Assembly: GCA_019426215.1 (NCBI GenBank)
Contig: CM033394.1
Span: forward strand, 48,792,423 to 48,856,422
DNA: 64,000 nucleotides
Direction of reading: 5' to 3'
From: Buddleja alternifolia
Taxonomy: Eukaryota > Streptophyta > Magnoliopsida > Lamiales > Scrophulariaceae
Shown: positions 35,307 through 46,621 of the stretch, in pieces
How positions within the stretch are numbered: position 1 is the stretch's first letter
How the letters are laid out: each line of letters opens with the position of its first letter
Program-made: the position numbers and the translations under genes
The notes under the pieces: generated by a model
Seen by the model: the letters and a program-made list of their open reading frames with translations, nothing else
The model's database searches: none
Told to the model about the DNA's origin: nothing

Positions 35307-35578
35307 TACATTGACACCCCTGAAAAGTTAGTATATATTACAAATACCCCCTAGGGGTATTTTGGTCAGTTAAAAGTCTGGCATTTTTGTCCAGGGGTAA
35401 AATGGGGATATTCAAAAAGTTTTTTGATGACGTCATCAATTTTCTACCTGAAAAAACCAATAGGGGATACCCATGTAATCCAAAACTGAGTCTAGGGGAG
35501 GTCGTTGTAACTTTCAAAAAGTGAGGGGGAGTTTGTGTAATTACAACATAAGTGAGGGGGTATGAGTGTAATTTTTCC
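35307..35578. repeat. AATTAC/CCCC repeat copy
   Basis: Starts ATTACATTGACACCCCTGAA and ends GAGGGGGTATGAGTGTAATT, with internal inverted blocks of C-run/G-run type. Contains the 16 bp palindrome TTGATGACGTCATCAA at 35424-35439, which includes the bZIP-type site TGACGTCA. Confidence 0.7.
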
Positions 35579-37433
35579 TTAATTTAATGTAGTCATATTT
35601 GAATGGTTTCAGGACCTCAGGTCTCGAGTTGATCTCTAGGCACATGTAAATACATATATGTGGGTCTCGTATGAACAAATAGATAGGGAATGGTGGAGAT
35701 CAGCTGGGACTTGAAGTCCCGGGACCTCCCAAGAATGATCCGATTAAATGTCCTCTTTATTGAGATGAGCTTTGATTTAGGTTGAGTTTCTCTAGGCTTC
35801 GTATCATACACGAACCAACTGATCACGTATTGAGACTGCACTTGATCAACTACCAAATTGTCTATATACCTACTTGAGGATCAATGACCTAAAGAAAAGC
35901 TCACTTGCATCAGCATGAGTTTGAGAACCATGTTGATGCTGGGGAAATATATAATTGATGAAGAAATGAACCTCAATAATGATCAAGAGCAAAAAGCATA
36001 AGACCCACATGTGATCGAAGAGATCGAAAGGTTCGTCACAATGACAGACATACGGGGTTGGGATTAGGAAAAGATCGTGTACGATCCCCGTAGGTTTGTG
36101 AAATATGAACAATATACTCCTCTTTTAACTCCTATCAATAAGAGAACACTTATGGTCATCAAGCATCTAAATATACTTCAATGGTCGAAGAAGATGAAAG
36201 ATGTTCCAAGAAAAACTTGAACGAATACTATATAATTTTCATAAAGATAATGGACATGATATAAAACTCAGATCGAGTTAGTTTGTTTATCCGGAATTCA
36301 ACCTAAGTTAAGCTTCTACCATACCTTGTGATTTAGTAAATAGCTGATGATCGTCCAAACAAACTTGGAGTTGAATGATAGATGAAATTGGAAATCAGCG
36401 TCAAGTCCTAAATCAATAAGAACTTGAGTTAGGGTCGATCCATCTTTGGTTTGGAAGCTACCTAAAATTAAAGGACCATTAATGAAGATCGAGGTAGGGT
36501 TTGTTAGTATGGACCTAATGATCAAGTTAGGAAAAATAATCAAGATTCGAATGTTATTGAGTGGAGTTGAAAGTAAGGAACTTACCTTATAAATATTATG
36601 GGTTGGAATATTTGTAGAATTTTCTAGAAGCAAGAGGTCTTAGAATCACTTTTGGGAAAGGCTAGATCAAATCCCAAGTAACAAATTGATTCACCAGTTT
36701 ATGAGCAATCATGTGTACCCGGGTAGGCGGGAGAAGCCTAACAACGCATCTTTACAGACCAAGAACTAAGAGCTTGGTTGATAGAACTCTGAGGTTCTAT
36801 GGTTAGGAGGTAGATCTTGTACTTCAACTGCGGTATAGGTAGAAGAAGCTGGTGATTAGGTAGAAGAAGCTGGTGATTAGGTATCAGTGGGAATATAAAG
36901 ATTTGTACGAATATATTCTAAAAAGATAGCGTGATCACAAATTGTCACGCATACTTAACTTATAGCTGTAAATTAGGGTCATCGAGTCAAGTCGGGTTGG
37001 GTCGATCCGACTTGGAGTAAAAACACGTTGACCCTCGGGTCCTTTTGTGATTCTTAATAAGTATGGAGGGCATTTTGATTATTTCACACTTGTGCCCAAA
37101 ATTGGCATAAAAAAAAGCCCTTACCTTATTTTTTTTGGTCTGAACCAAGGGTCCACCTCCAGCAGCAGAGACTAATCTCTTTCGCCGCGGGATCTTTTCC
37201 ATTGGAGGTAAACGAAAAAAATGAATAAGTGGGGCGGAAAAAAGAAAAAAAAACCCTTATTACCCAAGCAATACTTCTTCTTTAGTTTTGTTCACAGCTG
37301 CAACAACCCGTCGTTGGCAAGTCAGACGCACACAACTCACCAAACGCCATCATTTAAATATTCAACGACAATGATCACCGTTTTGCTGTAAAGCCTCCGA
37401 AAATCTCAGCCGCAGATTAGCGTCGTTTTGCAA
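35579..37433. other. Intergenic sequence upstream of ARP3
   Basis: 35590-36960 contains several short minus-strand open frames with no recognised similarity and a 21 bp tandem duplication (GTAGAAGAAGCTGGTGATTAG) at about 36838-36880. The presumed ARP3 promoter and 5' leader lie at about 37150-37433. I see no gene here. Confidence 0.4.
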
Positions 37434-40400
37434 ATGGACCCTGCTACCTCTCGCCCGGCCGTTGTCATCGATAATGGAACTGGGTACTTGACCAAATCTC
37501 CAATTTATTCAGTTGCAGTCAAATTGTTCGATGAAATGCTTCACTTAATACTTTTTTGATGATTGTGTTAAATTTTCAATTGGGCTTGTTTATTTTCAGC
37601 TGGGTTTTGCCAAACCTTATTATTATTGTTTTCTTATTTGGGTTCTATTTTTTTTTAGGTATACAAAAATGGGTTTTGCTGGAAATGTAGAGCCCTGTTT
37701 TATAGTCCCCACAGTAGTAGCAGTAAATGAGTCATTCGTCAACCAGCCACGAGCCACGAAGGGCAGCAATTGGTTGGCACAGCATAGCGCCGGTGTGATG
37801 GCGGATCTGGATTTCTATATAGGAGAAGAGGCATTGTCTAGATCTAAATCTAGCAGCAATTACAATTTGAGCTATCCCATTAAGCATGGCCAGGTGGAGA
37901 ATTGGGATGCAATGGAGAGGTTCTGGCAGCAGTGTATGTTTAACTATCTACGCTGCGATCCGGAGGATCACTACTTTTGTTTGACAGAGAGCCCATTGAC
38001 TGCACCGGAGAGTAGGGAGTATACGGGGGAGATCATGTTTGAGACTTTTAATGTTCCGGGGCTGTACATTGCGGTGCAGCCTGTGCTAGCTTTGGCTGCT
38101 GGTTACACCACTAATAAGGTTGGTGTTCTATTAGGTGGTTTTGCAGTATAAATTCATCATATTATATATTTAGAATGTTTATCGAGATTGTAATACTATG
38201 GATTATATTGTTTTTGATGAAATCTCAAGAATATTTGGTGTGTGTGTGATGTGCTAAATGATCGTTGGTTGAATTTGTTCTTTGAAATGCATGAATGCCT
38301 GATCATGTGCAAATATGTTAAAAAAATCTCGGAATTGTCATACACAAGAACATTGAAATAGGTAACTTTAAAAGAAGCTAGTATTAATTAGATGAGAAGA
38401 ATTTTTTTTTTTTTTATCAAATGTGATGTAATCAATACTATATAATCAATTTAGGAAGATTGGCACTTCTTTTCCTGGTTGAATCGACATCTTTAAGCCA
38501 CTATCCATTATTGAGGAGCTTGGGAAGTTACAATTTGTTAATGGTCTTGCTAACCGTCCACTGTTAAAACAAGATGCGCATGAGAGACAAGAGAATGAAA
38601 TGAGCTTCTTTATTCATAATCACAGAAATGCTTGATTAGTTCTTCCTTTTTCTTATATTTTAACAATTTTTCTTAGTGTGAGATGACGGGAGTTGTAGTT
38701 GACGTGGGAGATGGGGCTACTCATATTGTGCCTGTTGCAGAAGGTTATGTTATTGGGAGCAGCATTAAGTCAATCCCAATTGCAGGGGAAGATGTCACTC
38801 GCTTCGTCCAGCAGCTTATGCGAGTATGATTCTTCAATATCTTTTATTTGTTATTGAATTGTATCCGTTATTGAGCCTTGGGTTTTTTCCTTGTAATTTT
38901 AAAACTTAATGCTGATAGCTGTTGCTGTTCCATACTTTCTCTTCTCACCTGTTTTCTGATTGTTACTTTTCTGCTTCAGTTTTGAACTTAAAACTTGTAT
39001 GAATCGACTCGATGTGGTGGTATCATTGGAGTTAACGAGTTTCAAGAGGGTAACCGAAATAATCCTGATTGTACAGAACAAAATTTATCTCCTCTCTTTC
39101 TTAATTTGTTAACTACCTTGTTTTCATGACTTATTAAGAACTTATTCTCTCGTGGGGGCTTCGGGTTTGTTTATTCCTAGTTTAAATCATTGAAAATTAT
39201 TTTGTAGAGGATAATATGGCACATATGGTTTAGTTGATTAATATAGTTGATTAAGTATAGTTTACATCATAAATTCTCCTTAAGATGAAGTATTTGTCAT
39301 TGGATGAAGCTCAATGTGTTTGCAGTTCCTCATTTTATTATTTTTATTAAATTCCTAATGTTGTTTTGTGTAGGAAAGAGGAGAGCATGTTCCACCTGAG
39401 GAGTCCTTTGAAGTTGCTCGGAAAGTGAAGGAAATGTATTGCTACACTTGTTCCGACATCGTCAAGGTAGTATTCCTTTTCAAATAGAAGTGAACATATG
39501 CTATTAATAACATATAAGGTTGCAAATTTAAACTTTCTAATATTTTGCTGTTTGCATCTCTTTAAGAAATGTCAAAATTGGTTTTGACTAGTCTAGTTTC
39601 CTTTGACAACTTCAGGAGTTCAATAAACATGACAAAGAGCCAGCAAAATACATTAAGCAGTGGAGAGGTACTAAGCCCAAAACAGGAGCTCCATATTCTT
39701 GTGATATAGGCTATGAACGGTTTCTTGGCCCTGAGGTTTGCTTTATTCACTATCTTTAAGCTTGATTTGGCTAGCGGGCATTTATTTTTCTCGTTACATA
39801 AAATTTGCTGTGAATAAAACTTGTCAAATGACATCTTTCGAGAAGGCTATTTGAATCATTGGTTGGTCTCTTTTGTCTTTTGTTTTTTGATTATGAATTA
39901 GTTCAACACCATTTCACGCAGTCAAAATTATGTTTTAGTTCCACATGTAAAACGTCTGAGCATGTCCAAAGAAGTTTGTCATAGGCTCATAGCTTATTTT
40001 ACTTTTTAATAGTTAATAGCATGCCAAGCAGCAAATAAATATAAAGAATTCAATATGATTTCTCATGCAGGTCTTCTTCAACCCTGAAATTTATAGTACT
40101 GATTTTACGACCCCTTTACCTGAAGTGATTGACAAATGTATTCAATCTGCACCTATAGATACAAGAAGAGCCTTGTATAAGGTAAAATGAATTATTTGAT
40201 TAACTAAATCCCGTTTCCGATTTACTCTTCACGTGAATTCTAAGGTATAACACTCTTGATATAAATCCAGAATATTGTATTATCTGGAGGATCAACCATG
40301 TTCAAAGACTTCCATAAAAGGTTACAACGGGATCTAAAAAAGATTGTAGATGCTCGAGTTCTTGCATCTGATGCTCGGCATGGTGGAGAAATAAAGGTAT

Positions 40401-41188
40401 CCAATTAGTTTCCTCTTATTATCATACTTTAATGGTATTTGACTTTGTCATTCACAAATTATAAGTTTTTGACAGCCAGATTTTTTTTGCTATAGTCACA
40501 ACCCGTCGAAGTAAACGTCCTCAGCAATCCTATCCAGAGATATGCAGTTTGGTTTGGAGGGTCTGTACTTGCATCCACTCCTGAGTTTTTTGCGGTAAGT
40601 TTTGTTACTAAAGTATTGAGTTATAGGTGAACATGGACGCCCCATCCCGTTTTGTATTTCCTCCTTGGATATCGACAGCTTCTTAAAGTAGTATTGAGCT
40701 AAGTAAAATTGCAATGTTGGTCATGTAGGATAGAGTCTATTGCGATTTTATAGCCATTGTTTACGAACTTGCCAGTCCCAGCATGCATCTTTTTGCAATT
40801 TTGATCTCAACCGCTGGAACTTCTCGCGCTTGGAATACAGACGCCGTTAGATTAAGTACTGATCCAATGATCAAATTAACTGTTTCCATAATTTCTTTGA
40901 ACTTATAAATGCAAAACAAATCATCTTACGGGACCAATTTTGCAAGTTTGTAAACATTGGGAGTAAAATCTCAATTTTCCTGTTGAGCTATTACACTTCT
41001 GTTATTTCTCGGGGCAGCCCGAGTTCTTGCATATGAATCGTACATCTTAGTATGACGTCATTGCATGCTGATGATGATAACTGGTTGGTCTATTTTGCCC
41101 GTCACAGGCTTGCCATACCAAAGCAGAGTACGAAGAATACGGTGCAAGCATATGCCGAACAAACCCGGTTTTTAAGGGAATGTATTGA
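37434..41188 (+). CDS. ARP3: Actin-related protein 3 (ARP3), 9 exons
   Basis: Subunit of the ARP2/3 complex, which nucleates branched actin filaments and in plants shapes trichomes and pavement cells (the DISTORTED1 gene of Arabidopsis). Exons: 37434-37483, 37659-38118, 38677-38823, 39374-39466, 39616-39735, 40071-40181, 40271-40396, 40496-40594, 41108-41188; 1287 nt, 428 residues, against 427 in Arabidopsis. All introns GT-AG. Actin-fold nucleotide loops are present: [17 protein letters not shown] at the N-terminus, [15 protein letters not shown] in the middle, [11 protein letters not shown] near the C-terminus. The C-terminus [15 protein letters not shown] is diagnostic of ARP3. The first ATG gives [11 protein letters not shown]. 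The Gln/Ser-rich insert after FVNQ is slightly different from Arabidopsis. Intron 8 is the largest after intron 2 and carries repeat-like sequence at 40727-40990. Confidence 0.97.
40727..40990. repeat. Repeat-like sequence in ARP3 intron 8
   Basis: Near its ends it has GATTTTATAGCCATTGTTTACG and ACATTGGGAGTAAAATCTC, partly inverted, with CCGTTAG and GGGACCAATTTTGC inside, as in the foldback elements at 16483 and 29805. Likely a distant member; boundaries are uncertain. Confidence 0.45.
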
Positions 41189-42537
41189 TCAAGACCAATC
41201 ACACCGCTGGTTATGAAGACGTTTTCACTAGAGCCAGAGTTGAAACGTGATAAGATAGCCATTATCATCTTTGGTGGACCTGGAAATCATACTACCGCGA
41301 TACCACCATTTGTGTTTCATGAAATCGTGACATGTTAGGTTGGAGGAGGCAATGTACAAATGCAGATTCAGTCTATAGTGTAACAAATGGAGGCCCTTAT
41401 ATTCTTTCGAAATTACAATTTCTTTGGAGATATCGGTGCTCGGAGCGCCATTCTCTGCCGGACAAGTTGATACTTAGGTATGGTGTGGATATTTCTTTTG
41501 AGTTTTGACAGAGAATAATTATCATACATTGTTAGGTAGGGTTTTACAGCACATTCACCTTAGCTTGTTAGAGAGTTGATTTGTTTTAGCTGAATTCATA
41601 TTGGTAGCTAAACTTGTACACTTGATCCATCTTACTAATGATCTTGTATTTTTCATGTGTTTTTTTTTTTGAATTGATGAATTGATTTGTCTGGTTCAAT
41701 CAATTTAATGTCTTTCTTGGGAAGTTCTAAGTGAGACTTGAACCTAGCTTCAACCCCTTGACGTTGTCGGTCTCGTGATTGGGGTTCGTTTTGCTCTAGG
41801 GGTGTGAGTGAACGAGTGAATCAAAACGAGCTAAATAAAGCATTGTTCAAATTTGTTGAATTTATCGAACTTTAGAATTGTGTTTGAGCTGGTTTGGTGG
41901 TTACTTGAACGAGTTTTAATCGAGTCGAACTCAAAGTACGTACTTTGATATTTTTATATATATTTTATCATTTTTCAACTAATAAAGTCAAGTTTCGAAC
42001 TATATCAAACTAAGAAATTTGCTTGTTATATGTTAAACGAATCGGACTCAAAAAGAAATCATGTTAAACAAGTTAGTTTTTACTTACTTTTTAATATATA
42101 TATTTTTTAAACAAAATCATAGTGAATAATGCTTGAAGCCCGAGGCCCTATCAAAATTCGAACCATTACCAATATTGAGTCAATTTTCAAGCTGTTACAT
42201 GTTATTACGACTCACTAGTCATGAGAAATCCCAGTACTCTATATACTATTACCAAAAACTCGAGTCTCGAAATTCCCTAATATTAACCCCACTATCTTTA
42301 GTAAAACATATCTCCAAATTGGAAATTAGAAAAACAAGTGGACTTTAATTAATTAATTTATTTGTTTGTCTTAAAGTTTCCACTTCAATTTCACCAACAA
42401 AATAAAGAATGTCTCCCTCTCAAATATAGCATTATAATGGCCTTAAAATAACTTCACGTAAAGTTTGCATGGCCACCCTACCTCTCTACCCCGTAACTCA
42501 CGCCCTTCCACCACCCATCTCCACCGTCCCTCCGCCC
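41189..42537. other. Intergenic sequence between ARP3 and the BCP1-like gene
   Basis: The ARP3 3' untranslated region occupies the first few hundred bases. 41800-42080 is a GAGTCGAG family copy. No coding region recognised. Confidence 0.5.
41800..42080. repeat. GAGTCGAG family repeat copy
   Basis: Begins GGGGTGTGAGTGAACGAGTG and continues TCGAACTTTAGAATTGTGTT and GAGTTTTAATCGAGTCGAAC, collinear with 7506-7800 and 26733-27030. Confidence 0.7.
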
Positions 42538-42545
42538 TATAAAAA
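42538..42545 (+). promoter_or_regulatory. TATA box of the BCP1-like gene
   Basis: TATAAAAA, followed at about 30 bases by an A/G-rich leader and, 114 bases beyond its end, by the start codon at 42659. Strong match to the plant TATA consensus. Confidence 0.75.
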
Positions 42546-42658
42546 CCCTCCACCACTCCCATAATCTTATCAAGTGAGAGTGATCAAGAGAATAAAAAAG
42601 AGATAGAGAGTAATTAAGCAAAAAAATAAATAAAAATTGCAAAAAAAATAAAATAAAA

Positions 42659-42985
42659 ATGGCAAACCAAATCATTGTGGTTGCTCTCATCTTCTTTGCC
42701 GCCGTGGGGATGGCCACCGCCACCGCCTCCGCCCCATCCTCCGCCCCGACCGCTTCCCACACCACTCCCACTCCAGCCGGGTCACCGGTTGCCCTTGACA
42801 ACAATGTGATCGGCACCATCAGTGGCAGCGCCATCGATGCCGCCCCCGTCGGTGGACCGGTCCCCGACGGAGCTTTCTCCGATCTCGTCCCGGCTCCTGC
42901 ACCAAGCGGCGCTGCCGCACTTGGAGCCACCACCGTAGCCGGAGCAGTGGCTGCCGCCGGTGTTGTTGGTTCATTCTTCTTCTAA
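42659..42985 (+). CDS. BCP1-like arabinogalactan protein (pollen/anther type)
   Basis: Single-exon 108-residue protein. An N-terminal signal peptide (MANQIIVVALIFFAAVGMATA, residues 1-21 or so) is followed by a region of Ala-Pro, Ser-Pro and Thr-Pro pairs typical of arabinogalactan proteins, whose prolines are hydroxylated and glycosylated. A central block reads DNNVIGTISGSAIDAAPVGG; then come PAPAPSGAA and a hydrophobic C-terminus ending VVGSFFF that looks like a GPI-anchor signal. The AAPVGGPVPDGAF motif and overall size resemble the anther-specific BCP1 proteins, which are needed for pollen development in Brassica. CCT5 is the next gene downstream, as I recall for BCP1 in Arabidopsis. AGP class is secure; BCP1 orthology is inferred. 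Coding GC content is far above the flanks. Confidence 0.85.
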   Translation: MANQIIVVALIFFAAVGMATATASAPSSAPTASHTTPTPAGSPVALDNNVIGTISGSAIDAAPVGGPVPDGAFSDLVPAPAPSGAAALGATTVAGAVAAAGVVGSFFF

Positions 42986-44756
42986 AATGATCAATTCAAT
43001 AGAGGACATGAGAAGTGCAATATATATATATATATATGCATGTGATGGATTTATTTTTATTTATCTTCTGCTAATTCCATGTCTTTTAGGAAAAATAGTT
43101 TTGTGAATTTATTACAAATTATTATTGTGATTATTTATTTATTTTTATTGTTGCACGAGCTAAGAGTTTAATGCTTTGTGCGTTTCTTGAAGCTAAGTAA
43201 TAAAAAAAAAAAAAAAGAGTTATACGATACTCCTTCTTTAATTTCTTCGAATAAATATGTTTCAATGTTGTGTTATTTAATTTTCTCCTTCAAAGTTGCA
43301 TTAATTTATCTATTCACATTTGATCTTATATTTCTTTTTTTTTTTTTTTTTGATCAGCATTTGATCTTATATTCGTATCTTATAAATATGCAAAGTGTAT
43401 AAAATGTTATATTAAGCATATATTATACAATTGACGTAGTGTATACATGACTTACATATACGAATGATATATAATACAAGGTAAAATATCGATTTAATAT
43501 TTAAACTGCTTACATTTATGATAATCTCAAGAGCTTATAGCATGTGAAAAAAGTCACGTCCTTAATCTATGATATTTCTATAAAATAACGAGAGAGACAA
43601 TAAATCGATAATAATATCAATGATATATGGTTTATATCATTTATATTCTATTTTCAAATTGTGTTTCTTTTGTATTTCACAACACATGTGCAGTGCACCT
43701 TACATATGTATAATTCATATCATATTATATTTAAAACACCAGCAATATAAAATCAGACTACACATAAATTAATTATTGTCGGTAAACTGATCCAAAATTT
43801 TGTAAAAGGGCCACTCTATGTATTGGGCTACAAAGCAAACTGGGCTTGGACCCAGATCCAATACTGGGATCCCTACCCAAACTTGGGCCATACTAATTAT
43901 TTTATGCAGAAAAGTTACTAAGCGATCTTAATTCAAATTGTACACGATATTGGTGTATCCAATATTCATCTCCCATTTTATGTGAGAAATATAGGGTTCA
44001 AATCTAAATTGATACAAGTTGTGGCTCTACCTGGAGGATTATGATTATCAACTCGGGTTTGTCAAACTAAATATCGTTTTTAATTCAAATCGAAGGGGAT
44101 ACCTTAAATATCTAACCCGATAAACCCGAGTTAATAGTCATAATCCTACGCTATAAAGACTCCATCTAACTCCATAAAAAAGGGAAAATTCACAACTAAC
44201 TCCATAAAAAAGGGAAAATCATAACTTGTGGCAGCCTAAAGTCGAACACATGACCTCTAACATAGAATGGAAGGTGGATACCATTTCTATTAAATACAAC
44301 ATCATTTTACATCAACAGGTAAAGGAAAGGAAGAAAGAAATTATTTAGCACTTCCTTTCGATACTGATTAAATTGCGTTGCTATGTCAGAAGAAGGATAG
44401 CTATACTGATTCGGTATACTCTAAGGATGCCCTCGGTACAATATTAACGATCCTACAAAGATTAAATTTCAGTGATTATCTTTTACTGATCTCATCTTTT
44501 ATGGAATCGATCAGTAAAGATTTATGATACATGTATAGGATGTACTCATTGTGTCTGAGCGTGTTCCACCGATGTATTAGAAATGATACCCTGGGACGGA
44601 TGTAAAGCTAAATAAATAGCTTATGCTCCAAAGATTGAGGACTGTGTTTAGTTGTAAGAGATGTGAATCCGCCTGTCCGACAGATTTCTTGATAGACCAA
44701 TAGGCCTTCCGTTGTTAGACTAGATATTTAGGTGTCCCGTATTCAATTAAAATATA
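42986..44756. other. Intergenic sequence downstream of the BCP1-like gene
   Basis: 3' untranslated region with a TA tract at 43020-43037; T-runs at 43335-43352. 44013-44240 holds a foldback listed separately. No coding region recognised. Confidence 0.5.
44030..44155. repeat. Foldback with ~28 bp arms
   Basis: GAGGATTATGATTATCAACTCGGG.. near 44032-44059 pairs with its imperfect reverse complement near 44126-44153 (CCCGAGTTAATAGTCATAATCC). Just downstream a 25 bp block with AACTCCATAAAAAAGGGAAA is present twice. Confidence 0.6.
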
Positions 44757-46355
44757 TATAGGGTCAAGATCGAGTGCATACCCTATATTAGATAAGATAT
44801 AAGACTCAATCTCAACCATTGGATCTATTAAATCCAACAGTCCAAAAAGAAAAGCAAAAAAATGCTGTAAATCTGATTCCAAGAGGATCAAGGGTATACT
44901 GGTAATTTACGTCATTATACAGCATCTATTTCCAAGAAAAATGGCAGACACTCTCCCTAAAATTTCTCAATTTGAATCGCACTAAATCTCCCCCTCCAAT
45001 CTCTCAATCTCTTCCCAAAAATAACTCAATCACATTATATATCCATATTAAATTTATAATACACAGCAAATCAGTGTCGAACATTTTCATAAGCACGTGA
45101 CTGTGATCAGACTACAATCTTAAATTTACAAAATTTATCAAAAAAAAAAGAAGAATCTTAAATTTACACAATACGAATCACATTCTTGAATTCTTTACAT
45201 CACTCTCCAACATTAATCGTTGTCCTTCTTTTGATTTTATTTTGGATTATTTCCATAACTGTAATTTTTCTTTTTCATTAGTGGGGATCTGAAGAAGTCT
45301 TCACAGTTACACAAATTTTAACATCAATATACCGTAACTTCATTTTTTCAGCTTTTGTGAGTTGAAAGCTCCACGACTTGCCTTTTTCTTTATGGTGTCG
45401 TTTCAAATCCACTAGCAGAGGAGAGATTGTAACTGTATAATGTATAAACCAACACTGTATAATGTGTTATAATATACTGTATAATATTTTATAACATACT
45501 GTATAATGACTTATAAGATACTGTATAATAGTTTATAAGATTATAACTGAACAATGCATAAACACACTGTATAATGTGTTATAATACTTATAAGATATTG
45601 TATAATGATTTATAAGATTGTAACTGATCAATGTATAAACACACACTGTATAATGTGTTATAATATACTGTATAATATTTTATAACATAATGTATAATGA
45701 CTTATAAGATATTTTTTCAACCTATTTGCACTGTATGTAAGATGGAGTAATCACCATTACATAAAAAGGACTAAATATGTAAAAAAAGAGAATGGATGTA
45801 GATAGCATATTACACACAGAATTGTTTACCAAGGAAATGTGCAACAAATTGAAACCAAAAGTCATTCATCAGCTGACTCAACATAAGTCTTTAGTACAAT
45901 CAATAAAATGGTCATGAAATTTTATTTCATGTATTTATGGAGAAATTTTCTATGAAAATCACTTCGGATGGTGTCATTGATAAAGTGATTCGGCGTCTTT
46001 GTCTCTCCACGAGTTTGGTTCTTGAAAACCATGTCATCGTCCCACCTTTGAATTGAAATTCAGAGAAAAATGGAAATGGGGGAGCAGAGGGGGAGTAATA
46101 ACGAGTGAAACTTGGAGGTGACGTGGTTTGTGTATTAAAAAGGGAAGATAAATCTGTTATTGCTTATAATAAGGGATTTGATTTTGATCCTTTATGTTAT
46201 TTGTATGAGTTTGTTAGACCTATTGACTAAAATACTCCTATCATCATTAAATTAAAGATTAAAATCAAAATAATGACTTTAATTATGTACCTTGGAATTA
46301 AATGGTTTAGATTGAATCTTATATCTTACCTAAAGCATATGGATGTATTTGATCC

Positions 46356-46360
<5 letters not shown>
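44757..46360. mobile_element. 1.6 kb non-autonomous element with TATACAG array, copy 2 (reverse orientation)
   Basis: Left end TATATATAGGGTCAAGATC, then CATACCCTATATTAGATAAG and ATTGGATCTATTAAATCCAA. This matches the reverse complement of the right end of the element at 27391-29636. The interior at 45430-45710 carries ACTGTATAATG repeats, the same motif inverted. The right end near 46320-46360 is the inverted counterpart (GGATGTATTTGATCCATATT) and abuts a (TA)n tract. No transposase frame. Its right end lies about 260 bases upstream of the CCT5 start codon. Confidence 0.7.

Positions 46361-46389
<29 letters not shown>
46359..46389. repeat. (TA)n microsatellite
   Basis: About 15 TA units between the TATACAG element and the CCT5 promoter. 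Confidence 0.9.
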
Positions 46390-46392
<3 letters not shown>

Positions 46393-46517
46393 GAGAAAAA
46401 AATGAAAAAGAAGCGGGAGCATATAAATTGATTGTTTAACTAACCGACCCCAAACAATACAATATTACGGTACTGCCACTGCTAGGGCTAGATTTCATCT
46501 TTCAAAGTCTTAGATAA

Positions 46518-46558
46518 AACTCTCTCTCCCTCCCTCTCTCTCTCTCTCTCTCTCTCTT
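46518..46558 (+). promoter_or_regulatory. CT-rich tract in the CCT5 leader
   Basis: CTCTCTCTCCCTCCCTCTCT and further CT units end about 60 bases before the start codon. Typical of the pyrimidine-rich patch near transcription starts of plant housekeeping genes. Confidence 0.6.
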
Positions 46559-46621
46559 CATTTCCATTTTCCGATCAGATCCAATTCGAAAATCCAAATA
46601 TTTTCACCGGCGCCGGCGAAA

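Noticed and set aside
35617..36633. Series of minus-strand frames of 79-105 codons
   Set aside because: No similarity to known proteins, no plausible splice structure and no shared frame; treated as chance.
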